From: Ananas comosus
Lineage: Eukaryota > Streptophyta > Magnoliopsida > Poales > Bromeliaceae
Assembly (NCBI RefSeq): GCF_001540865.1
Contig: NC_033635.1
Coordinates: forward strand, 8,865,959-8,929,958
DNA: 64,000 bases
Reading direction: 5' to 3'
Positions within the stretch are counted from its first letter, which is position 1, and the number at the start of each line of letters is the position of its first letter. Below, piece by piece: positions 11,093 to 23,600 of the stretch. Under the pieces are notes generated by a model. That model saw only the letters and a list, made by a program, of their open reading frames with translations, did no database searches and was not told the DNA's origin. Made by a program: the position numbers and the translations under genes.

Positions 11093-13107
11093 TTAAGCAA
11101 GTATATGCTGCTATTTGATATCAAGTTAATGCATAGCATGCATTTTATTGAATGGTCGGTTGCTACTAATTATGCATTGCATAGTAGGGACCCATAGGGC
11201 GAGTATAGGTAGATACCCGAGCATGCTTATGCGGTGAGAGTGTGGCGCCTACTAGAGCAGGTAGAGAGCCAACTGGTACCAGCAGATGGCTAGTAAGGAT
11301 TTTTGCACGAGGAGTGAGACTCGTGGTGAATGCGAAGTGGTGAAGCGACTCTCAAAGCAATGGATATTAGATTGCGAGAGTTGCACCGTGACATTATGGA
11401 TACCCAAGTAGTCCGAGTGATTCGGATGTCGTTCCGGTAGATCGAGCAGTGAAAGTAGAATCACTGTTGAGTGAATAGCCGGTTAATGGCCGAGTACGGG
11501 CATGTGAGACCTAGTAGTACCTCAAATTTAGGTAGGTAAGTTGTGCCTATGTCGTTAGTGCGCTTAGGCAAAGTTGCCTAATGCTTGACGTAGTTGGGAC
11601 GTAGTAGAGGCATATAGAGCGCTCGAGTATAGGTACTCGAGGGTGTCGTTGAGAATCAGCTGGGAGAGTGTTGGCAGTAGCACTGTAGCATTGCTAAGTG
11701 TGAAGCGGGCCATGGATCACTCGTGGGGCTAGTGGCTCGCACTAGGTGCTTAGGAGCCGATAGTGGTGTTTGTAGCTTGTCGGAGCATGTCGTGTAGGAC
11801 GACGACGGCCGGTATTGCTTAGGGACGACCCGTTCCTGGACCACATGTGGACTGTAGAGCCTGGGCCCGTTGGGCAGGCGCAGTTAGCTGTGTGGAGCAG
11901 CGGCCCGGTTGTGGGGCAGAGTTTGGTCAGGGCGGTAGTCCGAGCTGAGACCCGAGAGCGTGGGATGCCACGTGTTGGAACATGTGATTGGTGACACACA
12001 GAGTGTGTAGTGACCCAACACAAGGACTGGATGCGGATTGGGGTCTCGATAGCTCCTGATTGGAGTGTGTGCGAATTCCCAAGTGAGAATTTCGCCCGAG
12101 AATGTTGATTGGGTCTGTGTTGCGAGCGAGAGACACTACGCATGATTGAGACAGGTTTAGGCCATAGGCCTTTGTGGAATTGGCGGTCTATCGACCACCC
12201 ATGGAAACCGATGAGCGGTATGACCGATAATTTCATGGAGGAGTTGGTGTAAGGAAGTGAATTCTCGAAATGCGAGAGTTGAACTTCGCTCAAGATCGAC
12301 TAATTATCGAGTAGGAGCACTTCGTAAAGGCCGAAGAAGTCAAATGCACTAAAAGTGCATTGCAATGGAGTCCGCGAGAGCAAATGGTGCAAGAATTTGC
12401 ACTTGGCAGATTTGCTCTCGGGGACCGGTCCCTGGCGGGAGGGACCGGTCCCTGGCGGGAGGGACCGGTTCCCGAACGTGGTCTGCGCGAGCATGCTCTC
12501 GGGGACCGGTCTCAAGAGGAAGGGACCGGTTGCCCCGAGGTGGAGGGTTGCGCAGCACGGGGCAACCGGTCCCAGGTAGGGCAAGACCGGTCCCCGAGTA
12601 TGAATTTTGCCCAGGCAGGCTAGGTCATGTTAGAGAAGTTGGAGAACTTGAGGATAATGCTCTTTTGTGGATTGAGATTCGTGATGCGCCGGAGTAGGCC
12701 ATCTCTCAATAGAGCAAAGATCCGGATGTGATTGGGGCACTTGCGATTGGTCGATGCACCGGTAATATTGCTTCTAAGCAATGATGGTGATCGAATCAGA
12801 ATACCCTAAGGGGGAAAGTAAATGCAAGGAAAAGTTCTTGCATACCAGGTTGTGAATGGTGTTGGAGCGCGTAGAGTCGTTGAGTTTCGACTTGCGCTAC
12901 CACCAAGAATAACGGAGACCGTAATGCACTTTGCGAGATGCACCTTGCGAAGTTGTACGAGTTTGGTATTGTACTCTCCGTATTGGGCCTCTTGGATAGT
13001 TCCAAAGAGTGTAAAGCCATTCCGAAGTGGAAAAGTGTATTGGTGCCCTCAATTGCTCGAGGAGCTGAATTGAGGTGCGGTTTGAGTTTCGCGGACGAAA
13101 CTCTTTT
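11093..13107 (+). mobile_element. Non-coding internal region of element A, where pol should be
   Basis: No frame longer than a few tens of codons and no protease, RT, RNase H or integrase motif. The region is nonetheless shared with element B: the block around 11866-12010 (GGGCCCGTTGGGCAGG, GTCGTGTAGGACGACGACGG just upstream) has its reverse complement at 29040-29280. It contains six GGGACCGGTCCC-type palindromes at 12420-12595. Conservation between two insertions suggests the pol loss predates both. Confidence 0.7.
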
Positions 13108-13121
13108 AAAGGAGGGAAGAA
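13108..13121 (+). promoter_or_regulatory. Polypurine tract of element A
   Basis: AAAGGAGGGAAGAA immediately precedes the 3' LTR start TGTAACATACCG at 13122. It would prime plus-strand DNA synthesis. The upstream TTTCGCGGACGAAAC block is the common chromovirus pol end. Confidence 0.8.
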
Positions 13122-15948
13122 TGTAACATACCGAACTTCTAAAACATTGAAGTTACGGTGTACATTTGGTTGGAAAGCCATTTGAATGATCCCGATGAAG
13201 TTCGGTGAAGTTCTGGAGCATTCGTGCATTTCGGTGCGCGTAGGCGCGAAAACGAAACCCGAAAGGCTATGTTGGACCGTGAGCTAAATCCAATACTAGA
13301 GTGGATGAAAAGATGATGAAAACATGTTTGAAAACATGTTTGGAGAGTCTCGGTTCGATTTGAAAAGAATCGGAGGTCAAACGAGCGAAAACGAGCGAAA
13401 ACGGAGCGAAAACGGACGAAGGCTGAGAATGCTGAAAAATTGGCTAAGTCTGGAGATTTGGTCCTTCGGGGACCGGTCTCTCACTGCCTGGGACCGGTCC
13501 CAGAGACCCGAAAATGCCCAGTTCGGGCTGTTGCAAGAGAGGCATTGTTGAGGGGCTTATGTGCAATTGCTGCATAGGTTAAGTGTATAGAGAGGGTTAG
13601 AACACCTCTCTCTCTCTCTTTCCCTCACCGTAACACCCCAAAATCCACCCCTCTCTCTCTCTAAACAAAAAAGAAGAAGAGAAGAAGAAAAGGAAAAAGA
13701 AGAAGAGAAGAAGAAGAAGAAGGAGAAGAAGGTCAAGAAAGGGATCCTCGTCGTCTCCTTCCTCTTCCTTGTGTTTGGTGAAGCTTGGAGAGGTAAGCTT
13801 TGTAACCCTACAATGGTAGATCTCTAGAGTTTGATTCTAATGCTCTAGAAATGGATTTAGCAGCATTCCTAGATGCTAATTAGGTGTTTATTGCATGAAT
13901 CGAAGATCGATTTGGTAGTTTTTGCAATTGTAGCATCTAGGGCATCCAAAGTGGGATTTTTGTAAATAGATGAGTTTGATCTCATTTGACCCTTCGTAAA
14001 CCTAATTGGTAGGTAACGAAACACGTTGGCGAAGTCGGTTCGGCACATAACCGAAGACCTATAATTTCCGGGGCTGCGAAGCGAAGCACGGTTGTGGTGC
14101 AGTCGCAATATTGGGCCGTGCCGGATACGGGTGCCGCGGGAGGCCGATTGCAAGTGTCGACAAACAATCGGAACACGAGTTAAGGTGGGTTGTGTTTACC
14201 GAAGCGACTAGGTCGCCTATATGTCTAAGTTAAATGTTTATCATTGATGCATGTAGTGTTTGCTATTGATAGAGCATGTGTATGTATAAGATGAATGCTA
14301 AGCTAGGCTACCAACGATGCAAAATGACATAGTATAAACAATGCTAAGTGGAAAGCATAAAGTAAATGACACATGTTAGTCATGTTGCATGTGTAGAAAT
14401 GTAATGTAAGAATGCATATAGATATGAAATAAGAATGTAAAGATGTTAAGTATATGACATGTGCATGTGGATATATATATACACATAGATCGAGTGGCAT
14501 TGAACCTAGTGTCATGAACCTAGGAAAGATTGAGTGGCATCGAACCTAGTGTTAATAAACATAGGTTGAACGAGAATGACAATGGACCTAGTGTCAAGGA
14601 CATAGGTTGAACAAGAGTGATAATGAACCTAGTGTTAATGAATATAGGTTAACGAGAAAGGCATTAAACCTAATATTAGAGAACATAGGTTGTGAGATAA
14701 AGGTAAGAACCTAGAGTCAAGTGAATCTAGGTAGACGAGAATAATAGACCTAGTGTTAATAAACCTAGGCTAAGAGTATGGAAGCAATGAACCTAAAGTA
14801 TTAACTTAGATTGAGTAAAAGCTTGAACCTAGATAGGTCAATTTCATAGGGTTAAGACCAACCCTTGAGTACTGTGAAATGGATTCCAGAATCCCAGAAC
14901 TTGTGGAACACCAAGAGTGGTGCGGGCTGTGTGCGACGATTTCGCCGCCCGAGGCTAAAGAACCATTGTCGTGGCGTGTGCGACGATTTCGCCGCCGGAT
15001 GGTTGAGCCAGTTTGTGGATCATGCCGCAGGGTGACTTGATCCATAGCTGAGCGTGTGCGACGATTTCGCCGCCGGGTGGCCGAGTCATCGAGTGCGATG
15101 GGCTGTTGAGCAGCCAGTGTGCGTACTATCCGCAGAGGATTGACTCAAGACCGAGTCGAGTGGCATAGATGGCTAAGCTATGAGCAACCTTAGGAATGAA
15201 TCGCCAATGAGCGTAATGTAACCAAGTAAAGACTAAAGAAAAGCTAATGGTAAAGAATAGCTAATAAAGTAAAGATCAGCTACAAGTAAAGAATGGCTAA
15301 TAATATGAAGTAGAATCAATTAATCTACTTGCATAAAGTTACAGGTATTGCATACTGCATTTCGCGAGGCATGACATTTAGTTCAATATCGAATATATAT
15401 CTGTTATATGTTATTGGACTAACTTGTTGTAGTGCCTCCTTGGACCTATTGGTCGAGCTTTTCCTTGGGTGGCCGTACCCACTGGGAACCATGGAGTTGG
15501 TTCTCACCCCACGTTGTTTTGGGGTGTTACAGGTTTGCACGTGAGCGGCGCTGCGGCGCGAGGCAAGGGCGTAGCTCCGTAGATAGCGCCCTACCCAGAG
15601 ACTAGAGATAGTGGTACCCCGAGTCGGCATAGCCTAAGGGTAGAGGAAAATGAAAGAACAAGATTTATCAAATGTGTAATAAATTGTAATAACGCAGATT
15701 GTATGTTGGAGAAAGTGTAATTGTGATGTAAGCAAATGTATCAATGTGAATGCTTGTAATAACATAGGATGTGTTTATGTTGTTGATACCTTTCCATATG
15801 CAATCTGTATGTTGATTTCTGTTCCTGGTTGGAATATCGTGAATTGTATTGATTGCGATGCCTAGGACGTACAGGGAAAATTCTGTCCGTTAGGCGGTCT
15901 GTCGGCGTGCCCGAATATGACCAAATAGGCTGGTGTCGGGGCGTGACA
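13122..15948 (+). repeat. 3' LTR of element A (2.83 kb)
   Basis: Starts TGTAACATACCG and ends GGGCGTGACA, followed by the target duplication GATGA. It carries two ACCGGT palindromes near 13468-13502 and a TATA-like TGTATAGAG followed by a CT-rich stretch (13583-13660), which probably mark U3 and the transcription start. A chain of AACCTAG...CCTAGGTT repeats (14500-14850) and three copies of GTGCGACGATTTCGCCGCC (14931-15078) follow. Confidence 0.8.
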
Positions 15949-16287
15949 GATGAGCTCCTTTCTCTCTGTCACGCCCCGTAACCGCTAATTTGGTCGGTTC
16001 GGGCACGCACACAGATCGCCGGACGGACAGAGTCTCCCCTATACTGCCCAAGGCTCAACAATATCATGTACATCTAGTTTTGCCCAGATAAAAACAAATA
16101 ACATACATGATTTGCGCGGGAAAAATAAACTATAGCAAGAGAGAAATTTAACTAAACTATTACATCCATTCATTTACTTAACCATTTACAAATCACTAAA
16201 ATACAACCATTTAACTCATACATAGATTTCCTCACTACATGATCTCTCCGAAATATATATATATAACATGTCTCTCACATATATATG

Positions 16288-16818
16288 TGTCACACCCCAA
16301 TAATCCCACATCGAATATAATAGGGATATGATTGAGTATATAAGAGACTTAGACATTAATAATAATAACTAGGGTTAAGTATTTTGGGCTAGTGTTTGGG
16401 CCCAACGAGTTATTGTTGCTAATGGACTGGGTCGTTACTTTTGGCATCAGAGCTAGTTCACCAGCCGAAAATATGTGGCGAGTCTCGACTGAGCCAGGGT
16501 CTGAAAGACAAGGTGATAGACTATGCCGGAGTCTGAATGACAAGGTGACCGGCTATGTCAAGTCCTGGATGACAAGGCTAGCTAGACGAGCCTCATATAG
16601 CTTGGTGATCTTGGGCTGTGTGTGTGATTGGACTGACGAGGACGTCAGAGCCTTAACGGGGAGAGTCTGTCGCACCCCAATAATCCCACATCGGATATGA
16701 ATGGTGATGTGATTGGGTATAAGAGACTTAGACATTAGTAATAATAACTGGGCTTAAGCATTTTGGACTGGTGTTTGTGCCCAACGAGTTATTGTTGCTA
16801 GTAGACTGGGTCGTTACA
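16288..16818 (+). mobile_element. Complete TRIM retrotransposon (531 bp)
   Basis: Two short LTRs (16288-16439 and 16668-16818, about 152 and 151 bp) share the start TGTC-CACCCCAATAATCCCACATCG and the end GGGTCGTTAC. They flank a 228-bp interior with no coding capacity. The interior starts with a primer-binding site TGGCATCAGAGC (16442-16453; one mismatch to the initiator tRNA-Met complement) and ends with a purine-rich GGGGAGAG. A perfect 5-bp target duplication ATATG flanks it (16283-16287, 16819-16823). It must move with enzymes supplied in trans. A 35-bp scrap of the same LTR end is at 1230-1264. Confidence 0.9.
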
Positions 16819-18309
16819 ATATGTACATGGTATACTAGTGCACGGGAGGTCACTACCTAGGGCGCTATGCCTTTGCCATGATCCTCGACCGCACTACTAG
16901 GATTAGGATCTGCAAAAATAAGGGGTGAGAACTAAAGAAAGTTTCCAGTGGGTTCGGCCGCTGACCCCACCGATTTTCCCACTAGGTCTAAGTAGACATA
17001 AGTAGAAAGAAGAACGAGAATAAGGAATGCTAATATACTACTATGCCTCTATAATATGATATGATGAATGATAACCAGCTCATGATGCATGTCATTCATA
17101 TGCTTATAACCCAATTATATCGGCTAACCCGAAGGTTGAGCCCAACTCACAACCAATCCCACAGATGAGGAGACACCCAGCTACGCTCATCCGAGACCGT
17201 CTGCTGGGTAGATACGTTAATCTAATGTGTGACAACTCCGGAGCCCATTGCTTGGGTGGAGCGATCACCACCAAGCCGACAGACACTATGTGAGTATAAT
17301 CCAATCCTCTAAACTTGAGGATACCCTAAAACTAGGGGCAACAATACTCAGAGATCTATCCATCCCTAACATCTAATGTCATGAGTGCTATCAATATCAC
17401 TAGCCCAAATGCCACCATTCCATGTCATTTTGTTGTCTATATTCACATTCGGTTCATGCCACTATAGAGTTTACATTGTTCAAGACCCAATCCTCATACA
17501 TATAACCACTATGTTCCATCTCATATTTCTACATTTACTATGAGAGCATGCAAGGAATTGAGTGCATAACATATACTAGTCTACAATGCATGTGTTTACC
17601 TATATACATATATGGCCAACAATAGTAACACAGATATAGGAAGAAATCCGATTGTTTTGGATAACACCACCCACTTTAGATTGATGCTAACAGGCGAGAA
17701 ACCAAGTCCCGTGATTTATCGACACCGTTTTGGTTCGATCCAAGGGTAACAAACACAAATTGGTGTTTTTCTCCAACAGTGTGCCGTAGGCTCGTAGAAA
17801 CCTCGTTTTAAACCTCCCAACGTGTCGATTTATCCTTCAATTAAGGAATTAAGGGATCAATTTCACCATAAACTCCATATCTACAAAAATCCTAATTTCA
17901 ACCCTAGGATTTCTCATAGCATGGTCAAGAACCAATCACCATGAGAAAAAATGAATCATCCAAGGTTTCTAAACCACAAGAACCTTAAATATAGATTCTA
18001 GGTCAATCAAAGCAAACCAAAGTTTAAACTTGCTAAACCTTACCTTGGCCACTTCTAAACCTCACGCTCCACCTAGTAGGAGACCTTTTCCACTCCACCA
18101 AGTTCCAAAATCCTTCCAAACCCCTCCAATCCACCTTGTTGGAGAGCTTCTAGAGAGAAAAGGAAAGGGAGATGTGAAGAGAGAAAAAAGGAGTGTGTTC
18201 TCAACTTGTGTACATGAAGGAGGATTCTGGGACTATATATAAGTTCCCACAATTACAAACAGACCCCTCAACAATTTGTAATTGCAATTGTTCACAATCT
18301 GCATAACAG

Positions 18310-19215
18310 GACACTGGGTACCGGTACTCGAGCTTGAGTATCAGTACCCCGGGGCTGATGACACAACCCGATAACAGACTTTTTGTGCAGGCTGTTGAGT
18401 ACCAGTACGCGGCCAACAGTACTTGTACGCAACATTCCTAGTACCGATACCACCAACCGGGTAGCTCAACCCGAACGTTGACCAAATCTATTTCCTACAA
18501 AGTACCGGTACCCGACATCTAGTACCGGTATCAGCCTCCCAATACCAATACTGCCCCAGTTCAGTACCGGTACACCAGGCCCCAAACTCAAACCCAAGAG
18601 CAGACTTTTCTACAACTGTAGGGGGGTTACGGTACCAGGTCCCAGTGCTGGTACCCAGCTCTAGTTCTGCAGAATTTCAAGGTTTTAGTTTGTCTTTGCG
18701 TCGGATAATGCTAAAACCACTCAAACACTATCCAGGGTCCCTTCTAACAAGTCCAAAGCCCTCGAGACCAAATATAAAACATGTCCCATGGCTCACTTTA
18801 CCACGTATTGATCAATTTGATCAAAGTACAACACTCTGGGGAGCCGATACCTTACACTCTCTCTCAGTATGCGTGTGTGTGCGCGTTCTGCAGAGAAAGG
18901 GGAGAGGGCACCCCTTTATATAGGCCCTCACATGAAATTACCAAAACACCCCTCAAAATCAACACTTTGCAGAGCTAAGATCGGTACTCGGGTTCGCATA
19001 CCGGTACTCGGGCATCCAGTACCGGTACCCAATTTCTAGTACCTCAAAACCCGAACGTTGGATTTTCAATTTTCTAGTGCGTACCGGTACTCGGTTTTCA
19101 GTACTGATACCCAATACAAATCTAGTATCGGTACCCAACTTTGGTTCCTCAAAATCCAAGAGCTCATTTTTCTCATTTTGTATTGTGTACCGGTACCCAG
19201 ATTTCAATACCAGTA
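18310..19215. repeat. Array of GTACCGGTAC palindromes in LTR D
   Basis: More than a dozen perfect or one-base-off copies of the 10-bp palindrome, separated by unlike spacers of about 20-45 bp, in two clusters (18310-18660 and 18980-19215). Each cluster lies upstream of a TATA motif when read on the minus strand, so a U3 enhancer role is possible. Similar clusters are at 24170-24390 and 35580-35700. Confidence 0.7.
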
Positions 19216-19387
19216 CTCAATACAAAATCTGCCACTTTGACAGATATTGCCTTTCTGAGTTCGTTTTCACGCCCAATTTGCGTCGAAAACACTTGAATAC
19301 TCTCCAAACTTCGCTGAAACTATTTTACTAGCTTTTTAAGCTAGTTCCCACCAAAACATCATGATTGTAGAAGTTCGATATGTTACA

Positions 19388-19496
19388 TTTTCTACCCCTT
19401 AAAAAGAGTTTCGTCCGCGAAACTTAAACTACGTCTCAATTCAGCTCCTCGAGCAATTGAAGGCACCAATCCACTTTCCCACTCTGAAATGGCCTT
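19388..19496 (-). mobile_element. Internal 3' end of element D
   Basis: Reverse complement of the chromovirus pol end: the GTTTCGTCCGCGAAAC block, a polypurine tract (CCCCTTAAAAAG complement) next to the LTR at 19387, and the AGCTCCTCGAGCAATTGA block matching 13048-13070. It ends abruptly at the N at 19497. Confidence 0.7.
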
Positions 19497-19497
19497 N

Positions 19498-19520
19498 AAT
19501 GATGGTTATCATAAAATCGT

Positions 19521-19589
<69 letters not shown>

Positions 19590-22500
19590 AATTCGATCTT
19601 ATAATAATTATCATGGTTCAGTAACCACGATAATCTAAAAGCAGAGAACTTACTTCCCTACATATCAATCTTACTATCACTAGGGGATTCCATCGTATCG
19701 CAAACCTCCCTTATTCAGGAACAAGGGGGAAATAAGGGTTTGTATTTAAAAGTGTGACTTCTTATCATCAAAAGTCTAAAGACCTTATTCAATTATATTA
19801 GGTCATATTCGGACCTTGATGACAAGTTAGGAAAAAGGACCTCGTTCGAATAAGGGTTCACCATTGTTCCAATTAATTTCAGATTTAAATTAAAATTAAT
19901 ACCATAATTTAATAATTAATTAGATTAATTATATAAATTTAATAATAGTTAATGAATTTATGATTTCATTAATTAAATAAATAAACATCGTGTGACTTGA
20001 AAACGTTTAATGCCTCAAGATCACTCTCTTATCATGTAAAATGATAAGACTTTCTAAACTGAGTCAAATAACTCGAATCTTCACAAAAGCCTCGAATAAT
20101 TCGCGCTTTTGCCTGAGGCCGTTAGTTTAAGACATTTTTTTTCACGTCATAAACATGACTCATGGCCATGACCTGGACCCCATGACCTTGAGTCAACACT
20201 AAACCAAACCATCGAGAGCCCATGACGCTTTGGTTCACCACCCATGGCCATGACCCGACTCATGGCTATGACGTAACCCGGCCATGGCCATGTGTCAATA
20301 TTTAGACTTGAATGTTGCAAACCTAAGACGCCTTGACTGGAAGCCCATGGTCATGACTGACGGCTCATGGCCATGAGTTACAGCACATAGCAATGAGTTA
20401 CGGAATTTTGGATAAAGCATGTCCCACATTAAAGACTCACAACCTCCCGACAAACCCTATAAGAATGTGACACATATATATAGGGAAGTGGGAGCGAATA
20501 GGAGTCAGCCAACTCCTACCTCTTCTCTTATCCACCCAAGAACGAGGGAGATAGAGGTCTTAAAGAAGAGGTTTAGATAAATTAAGAACCTAAACTAGAG
20601 AAAAGAGAGAGAGAAGAGAAACCCACGTTCGACACCCTAGAACTTCCCCTCGAACTTCTACTTTCTCCTCGAACAATCACCTAGTTTGAAGTTGAGATCG
20701 TGAAGTACCGTACTTAAGTTCTAACAAAACTCCAATCACTGGAAAGATATTGGAGATTAGTATTAAAAACGTATTCTAAACCCTCTTTTAGATCAAAAAC
20801 CCTTTGATCTTAAACAAAACCCCGAAAAGAAAACCTTCGAAAAATCTACCTTAACTACTCACAACTTGTGAGGATATCCAACCTAAACTTCGAGGTTACC
20901 CAACTCAACCCGAAACATGTACATTCTTTCACTTAAGAGCTTTATGCTCCTAACATGAAGTAGGTCCTAGCTGATTAACAGCTTTCATATGGGAAACACC
21001 CTCAACCCTTACAGGTTTCGTGTTTTTCACGGAACCTCAACTCAGGCGCTCTCGTTTACTCCGTTTAACGTAGTAACCCGACTACAAAGAGAGCCCCTGG
21101 CCAGAGACGTCCACTCTCTGGCCAAGGTGACCGACCAACATCGCCCCAACGTACTACGTTGGCCAGGGACCATCCCCCCCCCCCTGGCCAAGGGCTTGCA
21201 CCAGGGTCGCTCTCTACGGTTTTTAACCGATTCAGGACTTTTAGCTCGAGAGCCCCTGGCCAAAGAGTCCACTCCTGGCCAGAGGGTTCCTGGCCAGAGG
21301 GCCCCTCTCTGGCCAAGGGCTTGCGCACGGGGGCTCCCTTCGAGAGCCCCTGGCCAAGGTTCAGCCCCCTCTGGCCAGGGAGATGCGCTTTTGACGGGTC
21401 ACTCCCGTCACGTGGCCTCCCTTTCAACTCCCCGAAAATAAGTTTTACCGAAAATAAACTCACCCGACTCGGGAGAGAGAGGGAGTGTGAGAGAGTAAGG
21501 TGAGAGGGAGTGAGAGTAAAGAGAGAACGAGGGAGAGAGAGAGAGATCTTTCCTTTCTTACTCTCCTTCCTTTTCTTTTCCTTCTATTCCTTCCTCTTCT
21601 TCTTCCTCTAGTTCTCCTTCCGAAACTCGTGGAGGTAGAGGGAGAGGAGAAGGGTAACCACATCGAGAACTCCATTCGATGATTTGGGATCGAAACATTT
21701 GAATCCCAAAAACCTAAAATACGGAACCTAACCCAGTTTACCTGGGATTCGATCGAAGATTTATCTAGTTAGGGTTCTTAGATCCCTAAATAACCCACCA
21801 AACGATATCCACGTTTGGATCCCGAGGTTTTACCCCAAAAACATTTTCATACTCTAACCAGATTAAACTTCGGAACCTTTGGGATAACTATCCAGTGTTT
21901 TGCGCCCCCGTTTCAGCTAAAGCCGTAAGCCGCTTGGCTGCACTTCAAGAGCCGTTTTAGTCCGGCCCGAACACAACTAAGCCCGCTCCTTCCGATTTCG
22001 GAAAAGCATCTCAAGCGGCTCTTCCTAAAAGGTTCGGAGATGTAACTAATTTCCACCCCCCACAGTAGGCTTTAAAAACTTGAGGAAAGATACAGAATCT
22101 AACGTAAATTAGAGTAGAGAAGTACAACGTAACATCCTAACATATCATCGAGGTAAGGAATACGAAAGATTAACTACTGGATCACATGAACCTTGCGAAC
22201 CATTGATCTATCCACTCCTAATCCAGCCTTCCACCTAGGATACTACGATTTCTATCTCTACTTGGGCTACCCCCACAACTACTGTATCTTTCACCACAAT
22301 AACAATTTCTTGTTAGCTCACCGTAGGTTTGTAACTTACTATTGCTCACCGTAATTACATCACATTTATTGTGATCTCCAGCTACCTGGATCCCTATCCA
22401 CCTAGGGAATCTTTTACGGAACACTTGTTACTTAAATCTTTTGATTTATCGTAACGTACTTACAGCCCTTGGCTACTAAGGCGCTATCAGCAACTGGGAT

Positions 22501-22990
22501 TACATCCCGTAGGAGTGAACCTCTCCTAAGCTAACCCAATAACTGAGATCAACATCTCGGAGGAGTGAACATCTCCTAACCTAACCCACATCTGGGATCA
22601 ATGCCACATAGGAGTGAACCTCTCCTATCTAGATCGAGTGTCAGACGCAAATCCTACCATATCGGTAGGTTAGGGGTGTACCTCCCCTAACAGCAGCTCA
22701 TGAGGCCTCACAGCACGCTGATCCTGGTGAACCTCCAGGCCTGGTGTACCTCCAGGCGTCTACCAGGGCCCGAACCCACGTGAACCTCGAGGGAGGGGTG
22801 AAACCCTAAACTTCCACTCAGTACCCGCTCGGGATCCCGGAGCGGTGTCTAACCCGTTTACTTTTCCAATTTCCAAATAATTACAGTAACTTGTAACGAT
22901 AAGCTTGTACCTAGCTTAAACAATCGTACCATCGTTTGGAAATAATATACTACGTACGTAAGTATAAGTACAAATACCCGTATCATCGTA
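19498..22990. other. Complemented-but-not-reversed sequence block (probable assembly error)
   Basis: 19498-21090 equals the base-by-base complement of 23505-25097 in the same left-to-right direction, with constant offset 4007 and no gaps in the stretches I compared. The rest (21091 to about 22990) also makes sense only after complementing. For example, the many GGCCAGGG motifs become CCGGTCCC LTR palindromes, and GTGGTTC-type text becomes LTR blocks. The right boundary is not fixed: the foldback element starting near 23000 is correctly oriented. No gene should be called here; open frames in this block (for example 20989-21441) are meaningless as written. Confidence 0.85.
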
Positions 22991-22999
22991 CAAGGCTAC

Positions 23000-23516
23000 T
23001 ATCGGTAGTAAACGTACGGCTCGGTTTACTACCGATTTATTTTTGATGATAGAGCTTCCAAATCGATGATCGGCACCGTTAAACATGATCTGGACCATTT
23101 AAATTATCTAGAAATCAAATTTCATAATTTTTGACATCACTAACTGAACGATCAAGGGGTCACAATTAAAATATGTAATTTTAATGGCCGATATGGTGCA
23201 TTTGCTCATTTAACGGTATAGAAGAGTTCAAATCAACTAAATTTTTGTTAGAAAATTCTTTAAACTATTTAAAATAAGATCTAGTCTCTAGATCTTAAAT
23301 ACAGAAATTATATCATCACCGTTTGAACGATATTTAGTTTCAGCCATTCATTTTTCTGTTCACTTGATGGACAAGAGAACAGTATCGAAAATTCGTGAAA
23401 TTTAATTTTCAAGTAGTTTAAATGATTTAGATTATGTTTAATGGTGTCGATCGTCAATTTGGAAGCCCTATCATCAAAAACAAATTGGTAGTAAACCGAG
23501 CCGTTTACTACCAATA
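23000..23516. mobile_element. Foldback element with hairpin ends, copy 1
   Basis: The two halves are inverted repeats over about 140 bp. Each end carries its own hairpin. At the left, ATCGGTAGTAAAC (23001-23013) pairs perfectly with GTTTACTACCGAT (23024-23036). At the right, ATTGGTAGTAAAC (23484-23496) pairs with GTTTACTACCAAT (23503-23515). Next to the hairpins is TTTTTGATGATAG-GCTTCCAAAT and a GATCGGCACCGTTAAAC block shared with the copy at 40809-41343. No coding capacity; a MITE-like element. The left end touches the complemented block, so its flank and target duplication cannot be judged. Confidence 0.65.
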
Positions 23517-23525
23517 GTATTTTAG

Positions 23526-23528
<3 letters not shown>

Positions 23529-23595
<67 letters not shown>
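23529..23595. repeat. (CT)n(TA)n compound microsatellite
   Basis: A run of CT dinucleotides followed by TA dinucleotides. The GA/AT run at 19523-19588 is the unreversed complement of this one and is not an independent locus. Confidence 0.85.

Positions 23596-23599
<4 letters not shown>

Positions 23600-23600
<1 letters not shown>

Larger units (their letters stand above)
4577..15948 (+). mobile_element. Complete gag-only Ty3/gypsy-type element (TR-GAG-like), element A
   Basis: Order: 5' LTR (4577-9411), primer-binding site (9419-9430), broken gag (9776-11092), about 2 kb without pol, polypurine tract (13108-13121), 3' LTR (13122-15948). Both ends are flanked by GATGA (4572-4576, 15949-15953), so the outer ends are right. 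Protease, reverse transcriptase, RNase H and integrase are absent, and the same layout recurs in element B on the minus strand. It therefore looks like a non-autonomous lineage mobilised in trans (the class described as TR-GAG) rather than a one-off deletion. The 5' LTR is 2 kb longer than the 3' LTR because of duplications and an internal antisense piece with an N. Confidence 0.8.
15967..19387 (-). mobile_element. Antisense 3' LTR of a related gypsy element (element D)
   Basis: On the minus strand it starts TGTAACATATCG (ending at 19387) and ends GGGGCGTGACA (at 15967). A pol-end block lies just outside its start (19388-19496), so this is the 3' LTR of a minus-strand element. About 2.9 kb after removing the TRIM at 16288-16818. 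Two promoter-like units are visible in the minus orientation, each a cluster of GTACCGGTAC palindromes followed by a TATA motif (CCTATATAAAGG complementing 18914-18925, and CTTATATATAG near 18233-18243). The rest of the element is lost at the N at 19497. Confidence 0.7.

Noticed and set aside
20989..21503. Overlapping open frames of 114-150 codons on both strands
   Set aside because: They lie in the complemented-but-unreversed block, so the printed sequence is not a real strand; residues are Pro/Gly/Leu-rich from repeated palindromes.
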